Positions 22,641 through 34,037 of a stretch of DNA of 64,000 bases are shown here, piece by piece. The notes beneath the pieces were generated by a model. The model was not told the origin of the DNA. It did no database searches and worked only from the letters and a program-made list of their open reading frames with translations. Source of the stretch: Hofstenia miamia (Eukaryota > Xenacoelomorpha > Acoela); the NCBI GenBank assembly GCA_004352715.1, contig SCFE01000058.1:1264834-1328833 (forward strand), read 5' to 3'. The position numbers were made by a program, and so were the translations under genes. Within the stretch, counting starts at the first letter, position 1, and every line of letters begins with the position of its first letter.

Positions 22641-24299
22641 GTCCAAACATTCTTTGACTATTAAATATTTATCTATCTGTGTATTGAATGGCCACATTCT
22701 AATTCTTCATAGTCCCCTAATGTGATCCTGAACAGGTTGGAAACTGGGTTGGATTACCCAATTTTTACAATAGGAGAAATAGGGGGACCAGTAATCTCCT
22801 TCAAGTTTTATTACTAGTTTCTGTTCTTACTAATTTTTGTAACTACATTGTAGAAGTTTAGAAGCTAAGATGTCAACTACTTCTGAAAGATTGTTGCTCA
22901 ATCACCCTACAATCATATGGATTAGTAGTCATCTTTTAAAAATGTTCTCAAATAGTTCTGAATAATACTACTGAAAGCTTTTTATTACCTCATTATTAAT
23001 TTCGTACTCTTGTTGATTTTGTATTGTGGAAGTTGTATTCTGTGATGATCTCATTTTGTTCTTGCTCACTATGATTCCCAAATTTTCCTCACACATCTAG
23101 AATTGCAGCTTCTTAAAATTATCCAGTTCAGCTGCTTAGACTTGATAGTCCAAAGAAATTCAAACAGAATATTTGAAAACTGAAAGTCATTAAGGCATAG
23201 TTGACTGACACAATTTACATTTTTTTTTACAAATTTGTGTCACAGTCTCATATCCAAATGACAATTTTATATATAGTAGGAGAACTTTAATGACAACACC
23301 AACAAATGAGAATAGGATATGAAAAAGTTATTCTATTCTTTGTAGGATCAAGTAAAAGCTTGGTTGAAACTGAATAATAATTCCAATTGTTAATGATAAT
23401 AATCATTATGAAGGTGAAACTCAAATGCTGTCTCCCCTCAGGTAATTCTGAAAAATCAATTCTCCCTCATGTTGATTTGTAATATTTAAGAGGGAAGTTA
23501 GGTGGTGATGAAACTGTTCTATTTGTATCATATAAGCTGTGCTTTTGTAAATGTAATTTGTCTTTTAATGATTGATCTTTACTAATTGTGTTGACAGTTA
23601 AGCAACACAATCTCATCCAGGAAAATGCTGTGACCTGTAATTTGTGTTTTCACAGTATTTTATATAGTCAATACATTGATTTGATATTTTAAATGGGGCT
23701 GTAGAGGACTGCATATTAAACAACAGTATAAAACATTACAATGTGAAATTTTATTTTAAAAGGTAATGATGTTTGAACCTACATAACCCAAGTTGAAAAG
23801 CTGGTTCAGCTTAGCAAATATTCCAGACATAATTTTATTTATATATCTACAATGGGTTTCCAAATTGTGTACAAAATGATCTTCAAATAAAATATAATCA
23901 TGAAGATGATTTTGCAACACTGATTAAGAAGGCTATTGGTCCTTCATGAAGGATGCTCTATTCACTCAGATGTGATCATGGGTAAACTAGAAACTATAAC
24001 CCTACTAAACCTGAGAAGACTGATAAAATTGTAATAACAGAGATGCCTGTGCCAAGCTGGAATTTGTTGATTTAGATAAGGTGCATTGATATCATTATGG
24101 CTAAAAGAAGTACTTTAAGAGTGAGTGTACTACAGTTAAAAGAAAACATGAAATGTTTTTATTCTGAAGACAAAGATTTTCCATATAGAGCTACTGGATA
24201 TGTTTGATGGCAATATTTTTAAGAAGCAAAAACTGGAAAAACTTGCAAATAAGATTTAGTTGTTTAAAAGCACTTATGAAAAATGTATTACATGTTGAT

Positions 24300-24560
24300 A
24301 TAAATTGAATGATTTTTTTTCAAGATGAATTTTGCCAAAATATTCTTATCAATAAGGAACAGATCAGGGCTGCTTGTATACATTTGATAGATACCTCTGG
24401 TGAATAAATCATGATAATATATAATAGAGTAGACATTTGATAGAAGATTAATGCTTTAGAGATATCAGTAACTCTAGTTGTAATTGACCTCACCAAAAAC
24501 AATCTCCCATATGATGTAATATTAGGAGATTTTTTGAAGGATATTGGGACTGATTAGGAA
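24300..24560 (+). pseudogene. very weak retroelement protease-like trace
   Basis: With stops, the plus frame reads IHLIDTSGE and later NLPYDVILGDFL. This is the order of an aspartic protease active site (DT/SG) and the ILG motif of LTR retroelement proteases. No flanking reverse transcriptase could be confirmed, so chance is a real possibility. Confidence 0.2.
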
Positions 24561-26919
24561 TTAAAACAATGGATATAAACAATTGAGGGGAATGAGTGCA
24601 GCACAAATATGCTCTCAAGCCAGAAGGGCTATTCTGTTTTCTGATATTTGTTAAGTAAAATGTGGAATAACATTCACAATTGTAATGAACAAATCAAATC
24701 AAATGCTCTTAATTAATAAACAAATTCATAGTAATTGTGACCTCAATCACAGTAATAAGATTTAAAAATGCTGTGTTAATAGCTATGACATGAGTAAGAA
24801 TTGTTTCCATTGTCACCCCTGATACTCATGTTCATATATATAATGAAGAGTGAAAGTAATTGGAAATAATGGTAAAATATTATCACATGAATATCAACTA
24901 TGTGACAATAAGAGTGGGAAAGCAAGTTGTTGAAGAGCACCTTTAGATATAACCCAATTAGACTACATTTGAATAGATTTTCTTAAGGATTAATATGAAC
25001 AAGTGTTAAAGGATCTGCTTCAAAATGAACTATCATCTTAATGACTAAATAATTTTACTATGGTTAAATTATGTCTGTTGGCTTTCACAAATGTATGCAA
25101 ATTATATGCTAATTTAAATGGTGAGCTAAGATCAGAGTGAGATGTATTCAGTTAGAAAGTGTTAGACTGGGAGAATTTTATGTAGTACCAACTTAGCTGT
25201 TTGGACATGGTATCTTAGTGTTATCAATGAAAATGCAGGCACTATCTTCTGTTTCTTAGTGAAATCTAAATGGAAGTACTTTGCTTGTGATAGCTGTTAA
25301 TTATTTTAGAGTCATGGAGCCATTTCAGATTAAATTTAAGTTAGTGCAACCAGTAGAGCTGATTGTTGTGATGGTGGCAATGTATAACAAATAATTATGT
25401 TGAAGGTGATCTCCACAATCAATATTGGACAAATAATTTTCACATAAGCCATTGCCTCCTCATTTGAAACAGATAACCATAATGCTTCTTTAATCTTCAT
25501 AGTTATTGGAAAATATCCAATCAGAATAAATGGTACCAAATGTTTGCAGACTACAGCACTTTATTCACTGTGTCTGGAGTGAACAGCAACTTGTGAAATC
25601 TCATTCTCCTAACTATCATATTTGTAAATGACAATAAAACAGGAGAGATTGAGCAATTAGTGCATTTTTGAATGTATATAAGGAAGAATAGATTACCACA
25701 ATATTACCAGAGCTGTGAGTAACTTCATTAGTGCAAATGATGGTTGATGATGTCTTTTTCCCTTCTTGAAACAGTTAATTTCACACTTTTGAAAAATTTT
25801 CATTTGAGTGTTTGTGATTATTGAAGTTATTCCTTTTTGTTAGGCCTCTATATTTATTGAAATAAATAGCATCCCAGCCAAGTACATTTTACTAACATTT
25901 TGATTATGTCCACAAAATCTACTTAGAACAACCATCAAGTATAACTTTAAGACTGCAAAGTTTAATTTTATTCTTTTTTAAGTTAAGGACTTGTTAACAT
26001 AGACAGCATTGTCTTACAAATATATTATTTATTATTATTTGATGTACAATATAATCATTGTCATATCAACTAAATAAATTTTCACAATCACATTTCCATT
26101 TAAAAAATTCTGCCCCACCAATATTCATATGCAATAAGCTGAGTGCAACATTCTATGAAAATTATAAAGTTGTAAGGCTCTGTAAACCCTGGTATTCCTT
26201 TAATTGTACATTTTCTTCCTTTATTCAGTGAATTGATATCTAGTGTTTCATTGCTTCTAAATAAGTATATTAACATGGAACATTTTACTTAATTTCTAAA
26301 ATACTTTGCCCATAATGTGATATCCTTGATATGACTATTTCAATCTAGCTAAGAATATTTTTCTATTCAACTTTTAATTATTCCATTTGAAATTAATGTG
26401 CTTTCTTACAATCTGTTGTCATAAAGTAGCTTCTAAATAAATTTTAAGTGTTTGGAGAATGGGGGATTTCAATGAAATTCTGAAGTGTTTCAAAATAGCT
26501 AATTTTTATATAATTCAAATTGAAAATTTTCAAAAAATGGTTGTCAGTTCTTAAAATTGCATATATTTTTTAATATTACTACTTTTGTTTGCATCCCATT
26601 ACCTACATTGATTAGTTTGACGTCTTTTCTAACCTCTAATATAGAATATGCAGAAATTTCTTGGAAAACATTTTCATTAAGCATTAATATCCATTTATAG
26701 ATTCAAAACATTTATATAATTTATAAGTATGCTAATCTTAAATAACTGCTCTAAATTAAGCTTTAATGAAGTTTCACAATACTTTTAATATAGTTATGAT
26801 AAAAGCAACATCAATAAATTGCTGATGATAACAGACTTAATGTTGACATCCTTCTTTTCAAAATCTGTGATTTATAACTAACCAGGGGGTTGCAAACATT
26901 AAATTATCCCATTCAATGT

Positions 26920-27150
26920 GCCCAAATTACAGAGAAGAGGCAATTGGTTTTGTATAGTTGCAGTGAATTCAAGATTGCTGTACAGTCCAATGTTCAATTA
27001 CTCCTGAACACAAGGTCAGCTCCTCCTGAAATTAATGCATTATTAAAGTAGGTGAAAAAATTTTGGAGGTATTGTCTGCAATGTATAAGGAGTGTTTTGG
27101 CCAAACAGGGGGTTGTAAACATGTAGTGTACCATCCTCTACCAGGCATTA
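26920..27150 (+). pseudogene. relic of a SWIM zinc-finger protein
   Basis: DNA at 26930-27030 aligns with the minus-strand exon at 33220-33519 (for example the stretch encoding TPEH, read here as ATTACTCCTGAACACAAGG). Farther on, the frame reads CFGQTGGCKHVVY, the C-x7-CKH half of a SWIM finger. Stops and frame changes make it a pseudogene. It lies inside the CpG-poor block. Confidence 0.5.
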
Positions 27151-27760
27151 TTACTGTTTGTCCTTTATTACTATATAACATTGGTTGTAGATTTGCAGGT
27201 AGTCATTTACTAACTAGATACTGCTTTAGCTTTTATGTATTTCTGTTAATGTAAACTAACAAGATTTAATCATTCACTATTTAGGTAATGAAGCTACACA
27301 GCATTTCCTCCAATGATTGATAGTGGGTATCTGCCCAAAGCTGATCTCCACATCCAGTTTCACTTCTTCACCAAGGATCCATTTGGTTGAGTTCCACTTC
27401 TCAGCTCAGTGATGTAATTTATGTTTACCCTATCCTAGCTTGGTGTATACTCAAGACAAGAAACAATTCAAATTAGTCTCTTTTTATAGAAGTGTTGTGT
27501 GTTATTGCAAACAGACTTGTTACTAGCTGCTCTATCAATATTACATGTAGCCATTACTGAAATATATTGGCTTTACTAATGAGTTTAATTACAAGCAGCT
27601 TCCTAACTTACATTTAATAATTACTACATGTTTGGTCACATTATAGTCAATAATTTGGATCTAAAATAGTATAGATATAATTCCTAGGTTTTGGTCATCC
27701 AACTGTATCTCAAATCTATTATGGTTAATACATGTAGCAAGTGATTGATAGTCAACTAAN

Positions 27761-27983
27761 CAGATTCATAATAACTCTTTGAGTAATATACTCAAGTATT
27801 AACTGCTTTTAATGCAGGGTTGTCATGAGAGAGCTTACTCCCACTCATGGGGTACAGACATTTCACTAACTAGATATTTCACTAACCAGGCATTTTGCTA
27901 ACCAGATGTTTCACTAACTAGACATTTCACTAAATAGTTGTCTAATAAAATTATAATTAAAATGACATAAATATTGTAATTCT
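27761..27983. repeat. 223-bp segment duplicated at 29337-29559
   Basis: Identical as far as I can read. The first copy is bounded by single Ns at 27760 and 27984. A neighbouring 80-bp segment, 27680-27759, recurs at 27985-28064. This pattern is what overlapping contigs joined without merging would produce. Confidence 0.85.
27858..27937 (+). repeat. tandem array, 5 x 16 bp
   Basis: Five consecutive 16-mers of type ACATTTCACTAACTAG with 1-3 substitutions each. The same array is at 29434-29513 (identical, probably an assembly duplicate), and an inverted relative is at 31105-31184. Confidence 0.85.
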
Positions 27984-28690
27984 NATTCCTAGGTTTTGGT
28001 CATCCAACTGTATCTCAAATCTATTATGGTTAATACATGTAGCAAGTGATTGATAGTCAACTAAATGAGAGAAAAACCCCTATACCTAACATAAATGAAC
28101 TTTCATGATCTGGCACAAAGACTCTAGAATCAATCTTGTGATAGATCCAGACCACTACTAAACACAATTTGTTAGCTTGACCTTCTATTAAATAATCAAA
28201 CCATATTAAGAAAACAATGTAAGAATTCTGAATGAATTTCTTTATCAATTGCTTACAGTGAGTTCAATCTATTTATAGTATTTTTGTAAAAGTACCTGTC
28301 AATTTCAAATTTGAACTATTTGTCTGCAAAGATGGTGGCTAAAAATATTGGAAGTGACTTTGCCCCCTTGGTTTTTACAAAAGTATTATTATCAACAGAT
28401 ACTAATCTCTCATAATTGACACTTGTTCTTACTTGGTTGCATAACACAAATTAATCTAAACTGATCATATAATTTTAGAATGTTTTTTAATCATAATTTG
28501 TCTTTGATCTTATTCTCTTTTCAAATTAATATTAGCAGCTTAATTAATTTGGATGATGCTACAGCAGTTGCATTTAATATGTGGTTGTATTGCTGAAGTG
28601 TTGAACCCTCTACAACAGATATTAGATGCTATTGGAGAAAATCACACCTATCTCTTACAAGGGCATACTTAGGCATCAAATTTTGCACAT

Positions 28691-29193
28691 TCATTGAGTT
28701 TCTCAAACTCTTCTGTAAATTTACAAAATTCTACATGTATTGATGATTCTGTCTCACCTCCCCCAAACTCATTTCCCCCAAGTCTGATGTCACAAAATAT
28801 TAAATATATATATATTTGTTTAAACTTTATTTTGATTAGTTTTTTTATGTACTTAAGATTGCTGCAATATGGAATTACAAGTAAATAAACGTAAATATGT
28901 GATATAATTATAAGCATTGACTTTTTACATATTATATACATATATTTTACCCCAATGCTGCTTAGATATAACCTGATGATTAAAGAATTGCATTTGCATG
29001 CCTTGTGCTGTGTATAAATGCTAATTTGTTTTGTGTGATATTTACTTCAGACTAATTTCTGGTAGCTTATCTATTTCTATAAAGTATTTTACAGATTGGT
29101 AGTGTAAGACAACACAGCTGTTTCTAATACAGAAATTACAGGTTTAAATCCTGTTGGATCTGCTTTTTGAAAGGCTCCTGTATCTTTGTAAAC
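28691..29193. repeat. 503-bp segment duplicated at 30447-30949
   Basis: Nearly identical (one A/G difference seen near the start). The second copy is bounded by 8 Ns (30439-30446) and one N (30950), so it is probably an assembly duplicate. A diverged inverted relative of its first part lies at about 31545-31745. Confidence 0.85.
29091..29163 (+). pseudogene. tRNA-Arg(UCU)-like pseudogene
   Basis: The 73 nt fold partly as a tRNA. The anticodon arm is CTGT-TTCTAAT-ACAG with anticodon TCT; the T arm is ACAGG-TTTAAAT-CCTGT; the acceptor pairing is CAGAT with ATCTG. The D arm is irregular. The T loop has TTTAAAT in place of the near-invariant TTCRAAT, so the internal box B promoter is damaged. 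An identical copy lies at 30847-30919 within the duplicated segment. Confidence 0.55.
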
Positions 29194-30846
29194 AAAAATT
29201 TGGAATAATATACCTGCAGGTATACCAGTATCAAATAAAAATCAGAAACATTAGTGATTTTTTAACACTGGATGATAAAAATTTCTGTATTGTATTTGAA
29301 ATAGCAAACCAATGTGATGCATTATTATGATTTTAACAGATTCATAATAACTCTTTGAGTAATATACTCAAGTATTAACTGCTTTTAATGCAGGGTTGTC
29401 ATGAGAGAGCTTACTCCCACTCATGGGGTACAGACATTTCACTAACTAGATATTTCACTAACCAGGCATTTTGCTAACCAGATGTTTCACTAACTAGACA
29501 TTTCACTAAATAGTTGTCTAATAAAATTATAATTAAAATGACATAAATATTGTAATTCTTCTAAGCAATTTATCAGGATTTAATTGGAAGTGAAAACACT
29601 AGACCTGCTTTAGCTAACCCTATAAATACCAAAGGACAAGGCATTATATTGCTATATAAAGATATTTTTTGCATTGTCATGTGAGAAAATTGTGAATCTT
29701 TATTAGAAGTGTTCTTTGCAAGTATAGATTAATTACCACACTTATTTATAGTGTTACATAAATAACCATGTTTTAAGTGATTTATATGTTGGATTATTTA
29801 TAAATAAAGTAGGGCTTGCTTATCAAAATTATAGCTTGGAAAACTTGTAAAACTAACATTTTCATCATTGCCTGGGAAAAATGAGTGAGGTTAGCCTCAT
29901 GAAACCCCTGCATTTAAATAGCTAATACTCTTAGAAAGAGAAGGACCAGAAATCTGCAGATTTGCTTATAACATTCATTATCCAATATTTAAAATGCAAA
30001 TTTTGTTTTTGCTTGGTGAGTTTAATTAGAGCAATGCTGCTTGCCATTCTAATAAAGTTTTTTATTTGTATCATGAATTCATAATTGGCAAAGTTCTATA
30101 TAATGTGTCAATTTCTATTCAAATATGCCAACTGACACATTTCAGAACCCTATGTTTTGTGATTATTGATACCATCAAACAAATCTAGCATATTCTGCAT
30201 AACATTTTTTTTGTAAATACATATTAATTCATTGTACAATAATTTACCAAACTACAGCAAATATCCCCTGAAGTAAAATCATTCAACAGATTGGATTCAA
30301 ACCAATAAATTCCCATAGCTCACTACAACATATGTGATACCATTTCACAACTATTTGTTAGCAATAAAGTGTAGTAATCATAATACTACATCACATTAAA
30401 ATTAGTTTGCAATTTCATTGCAGGCTTGAAAAAGTAAANNNNNNNNTCATTGGGTTTCTCAAACTCTTCTGTAAATTTACAAAATTCTACATGTATTGAT
30501 GATTCTGTCTCACCTCCCCCAAACTCATTTCCCCCAAGTCTGATGTCACAAAATATTAAATATATATATATTTGTTTAAACTTTATTTTGATTAGTTTTT
30601 TTATGTACTTAAGATTGCTGCAATATGGAATTACAAGTAAATAAACGTAAATATGTGATATAATTATAAGCATTGACTTTTTACATATTATATACATATA
30701 TTTTACCCCAATGCTGCTTAGATATAACCTGATGATTAAAGAATTGCATTTGCATGCCTTGTGCTGTGTATAAATGCTAATTTGTTTTGTGTGATATTTA
30801 CTTCAGACTAATTTCTGGTAGCTTATCTATTTCTATAAAGTATTTT

Positions 30847-30919
30847 ACAGATTGGTAGTGTAAGACAACACAGCTGTTTCTAATACAGAAATTACAGGTT
30901 TAAATCCTGTTGGATCTGC
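30847..30919 (+). pseudogene. tRNA-Arg(UCU)-like pseudogene, second copy
   Basis: Identical to 29091-29163 and part of the 503-bp duplicated segment, so probably the same locus assembled twice. Confidence 0.5.
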
Positions 30920-31104
30920 TTTTTGAAAGGCTCCTGTATCTTTGTAAACNTTAAAACAAAATTTTTCAAATTTATTTATTAAAACATAATCAAAAATTAT
31001 TCATATAGTCTGCATCATGAACTGTAAACAACAGTGTAGTATTTTTAGGTATTACAAGTGAAGAGTTATTTTACATAAAACAATTTCACAATAATTCACT
31101 TGGT

Positions 31105-31184
31105 CAGTTAGTGAAATATCCAGTTAGTGAAATATCCAGTTAATGAAACATCTTGTTGGTGAAATATCCAGTTAGTGAAACATC
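31105..31184 (-). repeat. tandem array, 5 x 16 bp, inverted relative
   Basis: Five 16-mers of type CAGTTAGTGAAATATC, the reverse complement of the 27858 array type. The flank also matches in inverse (TGTAGACCCACTCAAG against the CCCACTCATGGGGTACAG region), so the homology extends beyond the array. Confidence 0.8.
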
Positions 31185-31544
31185 TGTAGACCCACTCAAG
31201 TTGCCAGGCTAATTCCACATTCTAGTAAAATACACATAAAAAAATTACATTCAACATTTTCAAAGTTATAAACAACCCTTAATTACTGCTAAAAGGAATA
31301 GAATAGTCTGCAGCAGAAACCACAAATACTATCTGATCAGGAAATCTATCAGATATATACTAAAAAAAATAGCAAACAAATTATCAATGAACATGAAAAA
31401 ATTATTACCTATTACAATAAAGTACAAACTACAATAATAATGAGCAAAATTAAATTTCTATTTTAAATCTAAACAGATTTTTAAAGGACTGCTAAATGTT
31501 TCCTAAATATAAATGGCAAACCTCAACATTTGTAATTATAAAAC

Positions 31545-31745
31545 ATATTTACATATATTTACTTGTAATTCCATATTTCAGAAATCTTAACTACATAGAA
31601 AACTAATCAAAATAGAGTTTAAAGAAATATATATTCAAATATACAATTACAATTTCACTGAAATCATGTCTCTAATGGTACTTAATATTTTGTGACATCA
31701 TACTTGGGGGAAATGAGTTTTGGTGAAGTGGGATAGAACCATATT
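31545..31745 (-). repeat. inverted, diverged copy of 28745-28900
   Basis: The reverse complement carries CTCATTTCCCCCAAGT, then the ATGTCACAAAATATTAA run, and GGAATTACAAGTAAAT in the same order as 28770-28885, with about 80-85% identity. This is a repeat family present in both orientations. From 31750 to 33200 I see no gene. Confidence 0.7.
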
Positions 31746-33219
31746 GATCATGCACTTTCTGTCATTTCCTCAAGTTTGTTGCTTGCTAAGCACAAATCTC
31801 TAAACATTTTATCAAGTGTGTACATAGACATGCTAATAATATCACTTAAAAAACATATAAATGTTTCTGCAGATGTATCATGTTAAAGATTCTTTATCAT
31901 CAACATTTTCTTCTATTTTACAAGATTTGGAGCAGGAGACACTGAGCTAATCAAGATATGACAGATGGAAGAAATTAAGGTTCAGATGCATAACAGCATC
32001 AATATATTATGAGATGTTGAAAAGTTCAACACCAGATGGTTGTTTGATGAATAAAGTGCCAGGAATAAGGAAGATGTGGCAAATACAAACAATATAAAGT
32101 GGCCTCTTATTTGAGCAGAACATAATAGATCTTGTTTCAAATGTTCATTTAGTTGAGGTAGCAGAATGATTATATAATAGCTAGTACTAAGACTAAATTA
32201 TAATATGCAGATAAAATTAATAGTTATGCATAAATTAGCATGAAATATATTTTCAACTTAATCAGCATTATTTTAGATTAACAAATGTGGTTTATATTTG
32301 TGTAAAATATACCCAATTTTGGGATAATTCTTTTGAATTGCTGAATAGGCAAGTGCACAGGCAATTGCATTGATGTGCATAGTTGTTGATGGCAGGTAAA
32401 AATTGCAGCAGCACACCAGGCCTTAGATGTTTTTTATAGATTTTTATACAAAACTTGATAATAATTTTCTATATCATTTTATGAATCAAAATGTTTTTCA
32501 TAAACAAATGTAGAGAATTTTGGTGGTTTTATTTCATTTTTCTTATTCACAGCATTAAACCAAGAAATTCACAAATTTCTGTTCATTGGAATACTCAAGA
32601 TCCAAATATTTGGATTATATTTACTTGCTACATGACATGGTGGAACAAAACAGCACTTATATCTCATGTTATTCTAAAAAATAAATAATCATTATAATAT
32701 GTATGGTGATCATTGAAAAATATAACTTGTGTGCTATACTAACAAATAAATGAAAAAATAATCAAAGTTTTCAGACTAAAAAATCCATTATTTTAAATAA
32801 GTTTCAATATTGAAAAATATTATAAATATATAACTTGGAAAGTACATTGAAAACTGATAAAAAACAACTATCAAACTTGAAATTTTCTTTGAAAAAACTC
32901 AAAATGTAAAAATTAGACTGCTTTTTTTGTTATTTAGGACATCAGAAATGACATTACAAAATTGAAAATTGTAATGGGATTAATACAAAATCTCCAATAT
33001 TGTAAAATCTAGGAAATTTTAAAACTGGAAACAATTTTTTTTGCTAATTTCACTAGTGGTTATATAAAAATTAGATATTTTAAGCATTTCAAAATTTCAT
33101 GAAATTGAACTATTGCTGGATTTCTGACAATTTAGATGCAGAACATCTATACACATAGCTGATAGTGAATCTGTTACATTGAAATGTGCACTTAATAGTG
33201 ATGTAGACGTGATAAACAT

Positions 33220-33519
33220 TTAACGCCATGTCACAAAACAAATAATGTGATGGCAACTGCCTGCTTGACCAACACATCCATTGCATTTTGCTGAAACCTC
33301 ACTTTCATTGGTTACTGCTACACAATGATAAGGTGGGGAACTAGTTTTGTGTTCAGGCGTAACTAAACACTGAACAATGCACATTCCTGCATCTTGCTGT
33401 AATTCCACATACCCAGTTGCATGGTCACCATAATTGCTGTGACTGGAATGGAGCATTTTCTGATTTGGAACTCCAGGCAAATTAAAAACTGGTGCTTTTG
33501 AAAAAAATTCGATATACAC
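33220..33519 (-). CDS. SWIM zinc-finger protein fragment
   Basis: 99-codon minus-strand ORF. It contains GYVELQQDAGMCIVQC, then VTPEHKTSSPPYHCVAVTN, and CNGCVGQAGSCHHIICFVTW, ending at a stop. This is the pattern of a SWIM finger (C-x2-C...C-H-H) preceded by the PEHK/R...PY.V strand seen in a family of animal SWIM proteins, often with a downstream nuclease or transposase-like region. The family normally has CKH where this has CHH. The usual continuation after the finger is replaced by a stop, and no flanking exon was recognised. It is either one exon or, more likely, a fragment. A relic copy is at 26920-27150. Confidence 0.5.
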   Translation of the reverse strand: MYIEFFSKAPVFNLPGVPNQKMLHSSHSNYGDHATGYVELQQDAGMCIVQCLVTPEHKTSSPPYHCVAVTNESEVSAKCNGCVGQAGSCHHIICFVTWR

Positions 33520-33604
33520 AGTAAGTTGCTTTCTCCATATAAACTAAAAAAAACTTTTGATTATAAAGTGTAAATTTGCTCATAAAACTGTTCGATGAAT
33601 GAAC

Positions 33605-33959
33605 CAGGGTTTTTGAGTACTCAGAATGTTAAGAACTCGAACTCAAATAAGCTTGCAAAACTTGATCGGAAAAACTCGGAAGAGAAATCATCAAAACTCG
33701 AACTCAAACTCGCTTGAAAATCCACTCAAAAATAGCATAAAAATTAAATTTCTTTGAATATCAATTTTCTTACCAATCACAAAAACTTTTTTTAATCTTA
33801 GAATTATTGTAAAATAAATGTTTTTTACCTTAAAAAACTCGAATTAGAAAAAAACTCGATTGAACTCGCAATTTCATTTAAAAAATTACTCGAACTCAAA
33901 CTTGAAACATAAAAACTCGAACTTGGTCTGAGTAACTCAAACTCGACTCGAAAACCCTG
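33605..33959. mobile_element. short non-autonomous hAT element, duplication GAATGAAC
   Basis: 355 bp. Termini are CAGGGTTTTTGAGT and the inverse of CAGGGTTTTCGAGT. GAATGAAC flanks both sides exactly (33597-33604 and 33960-33967). The interior is dominated by AACTCGAACTC-type motifs on both halves, so the whole unit is close to a long inverted repeat. No coding capacity. Confidence 0.92.
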
Positions 33960-34037
33960 GAATGAACTATATATTTCAAACAGTTAATTTAACATGCAAT
34001 ACAATGGAATTATTTTCATTTTAAAAAATATATTTGA

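Larger units (their letters stand above)
22107..33206. other. 11-kb CpG-depleted block
   Basis: Reading by eye I find only about four CpG dinucleotides (near 23008, 26621, 28889, 30645, the last two in duplicate copies) in about 11.1 kb. Flanking DNA shows them every few tens of bases. There is no intact gene. Contents: diverged direct repeats, a SWIM-finger relic, a tRNA-Arg-like pseudogene, 16-bp tandem arrays and several single-N joins with duplicated ends. Depletion of this degree is normally the product of long-term cytosine methylation followed by deamination. Confidence 0.8.

Noticed and set aside
27858-27937. CRISPR-like array
   Set aside because: The 16-bp units are directly adjacent with no spacers, in an animal genome: a minisatellite.
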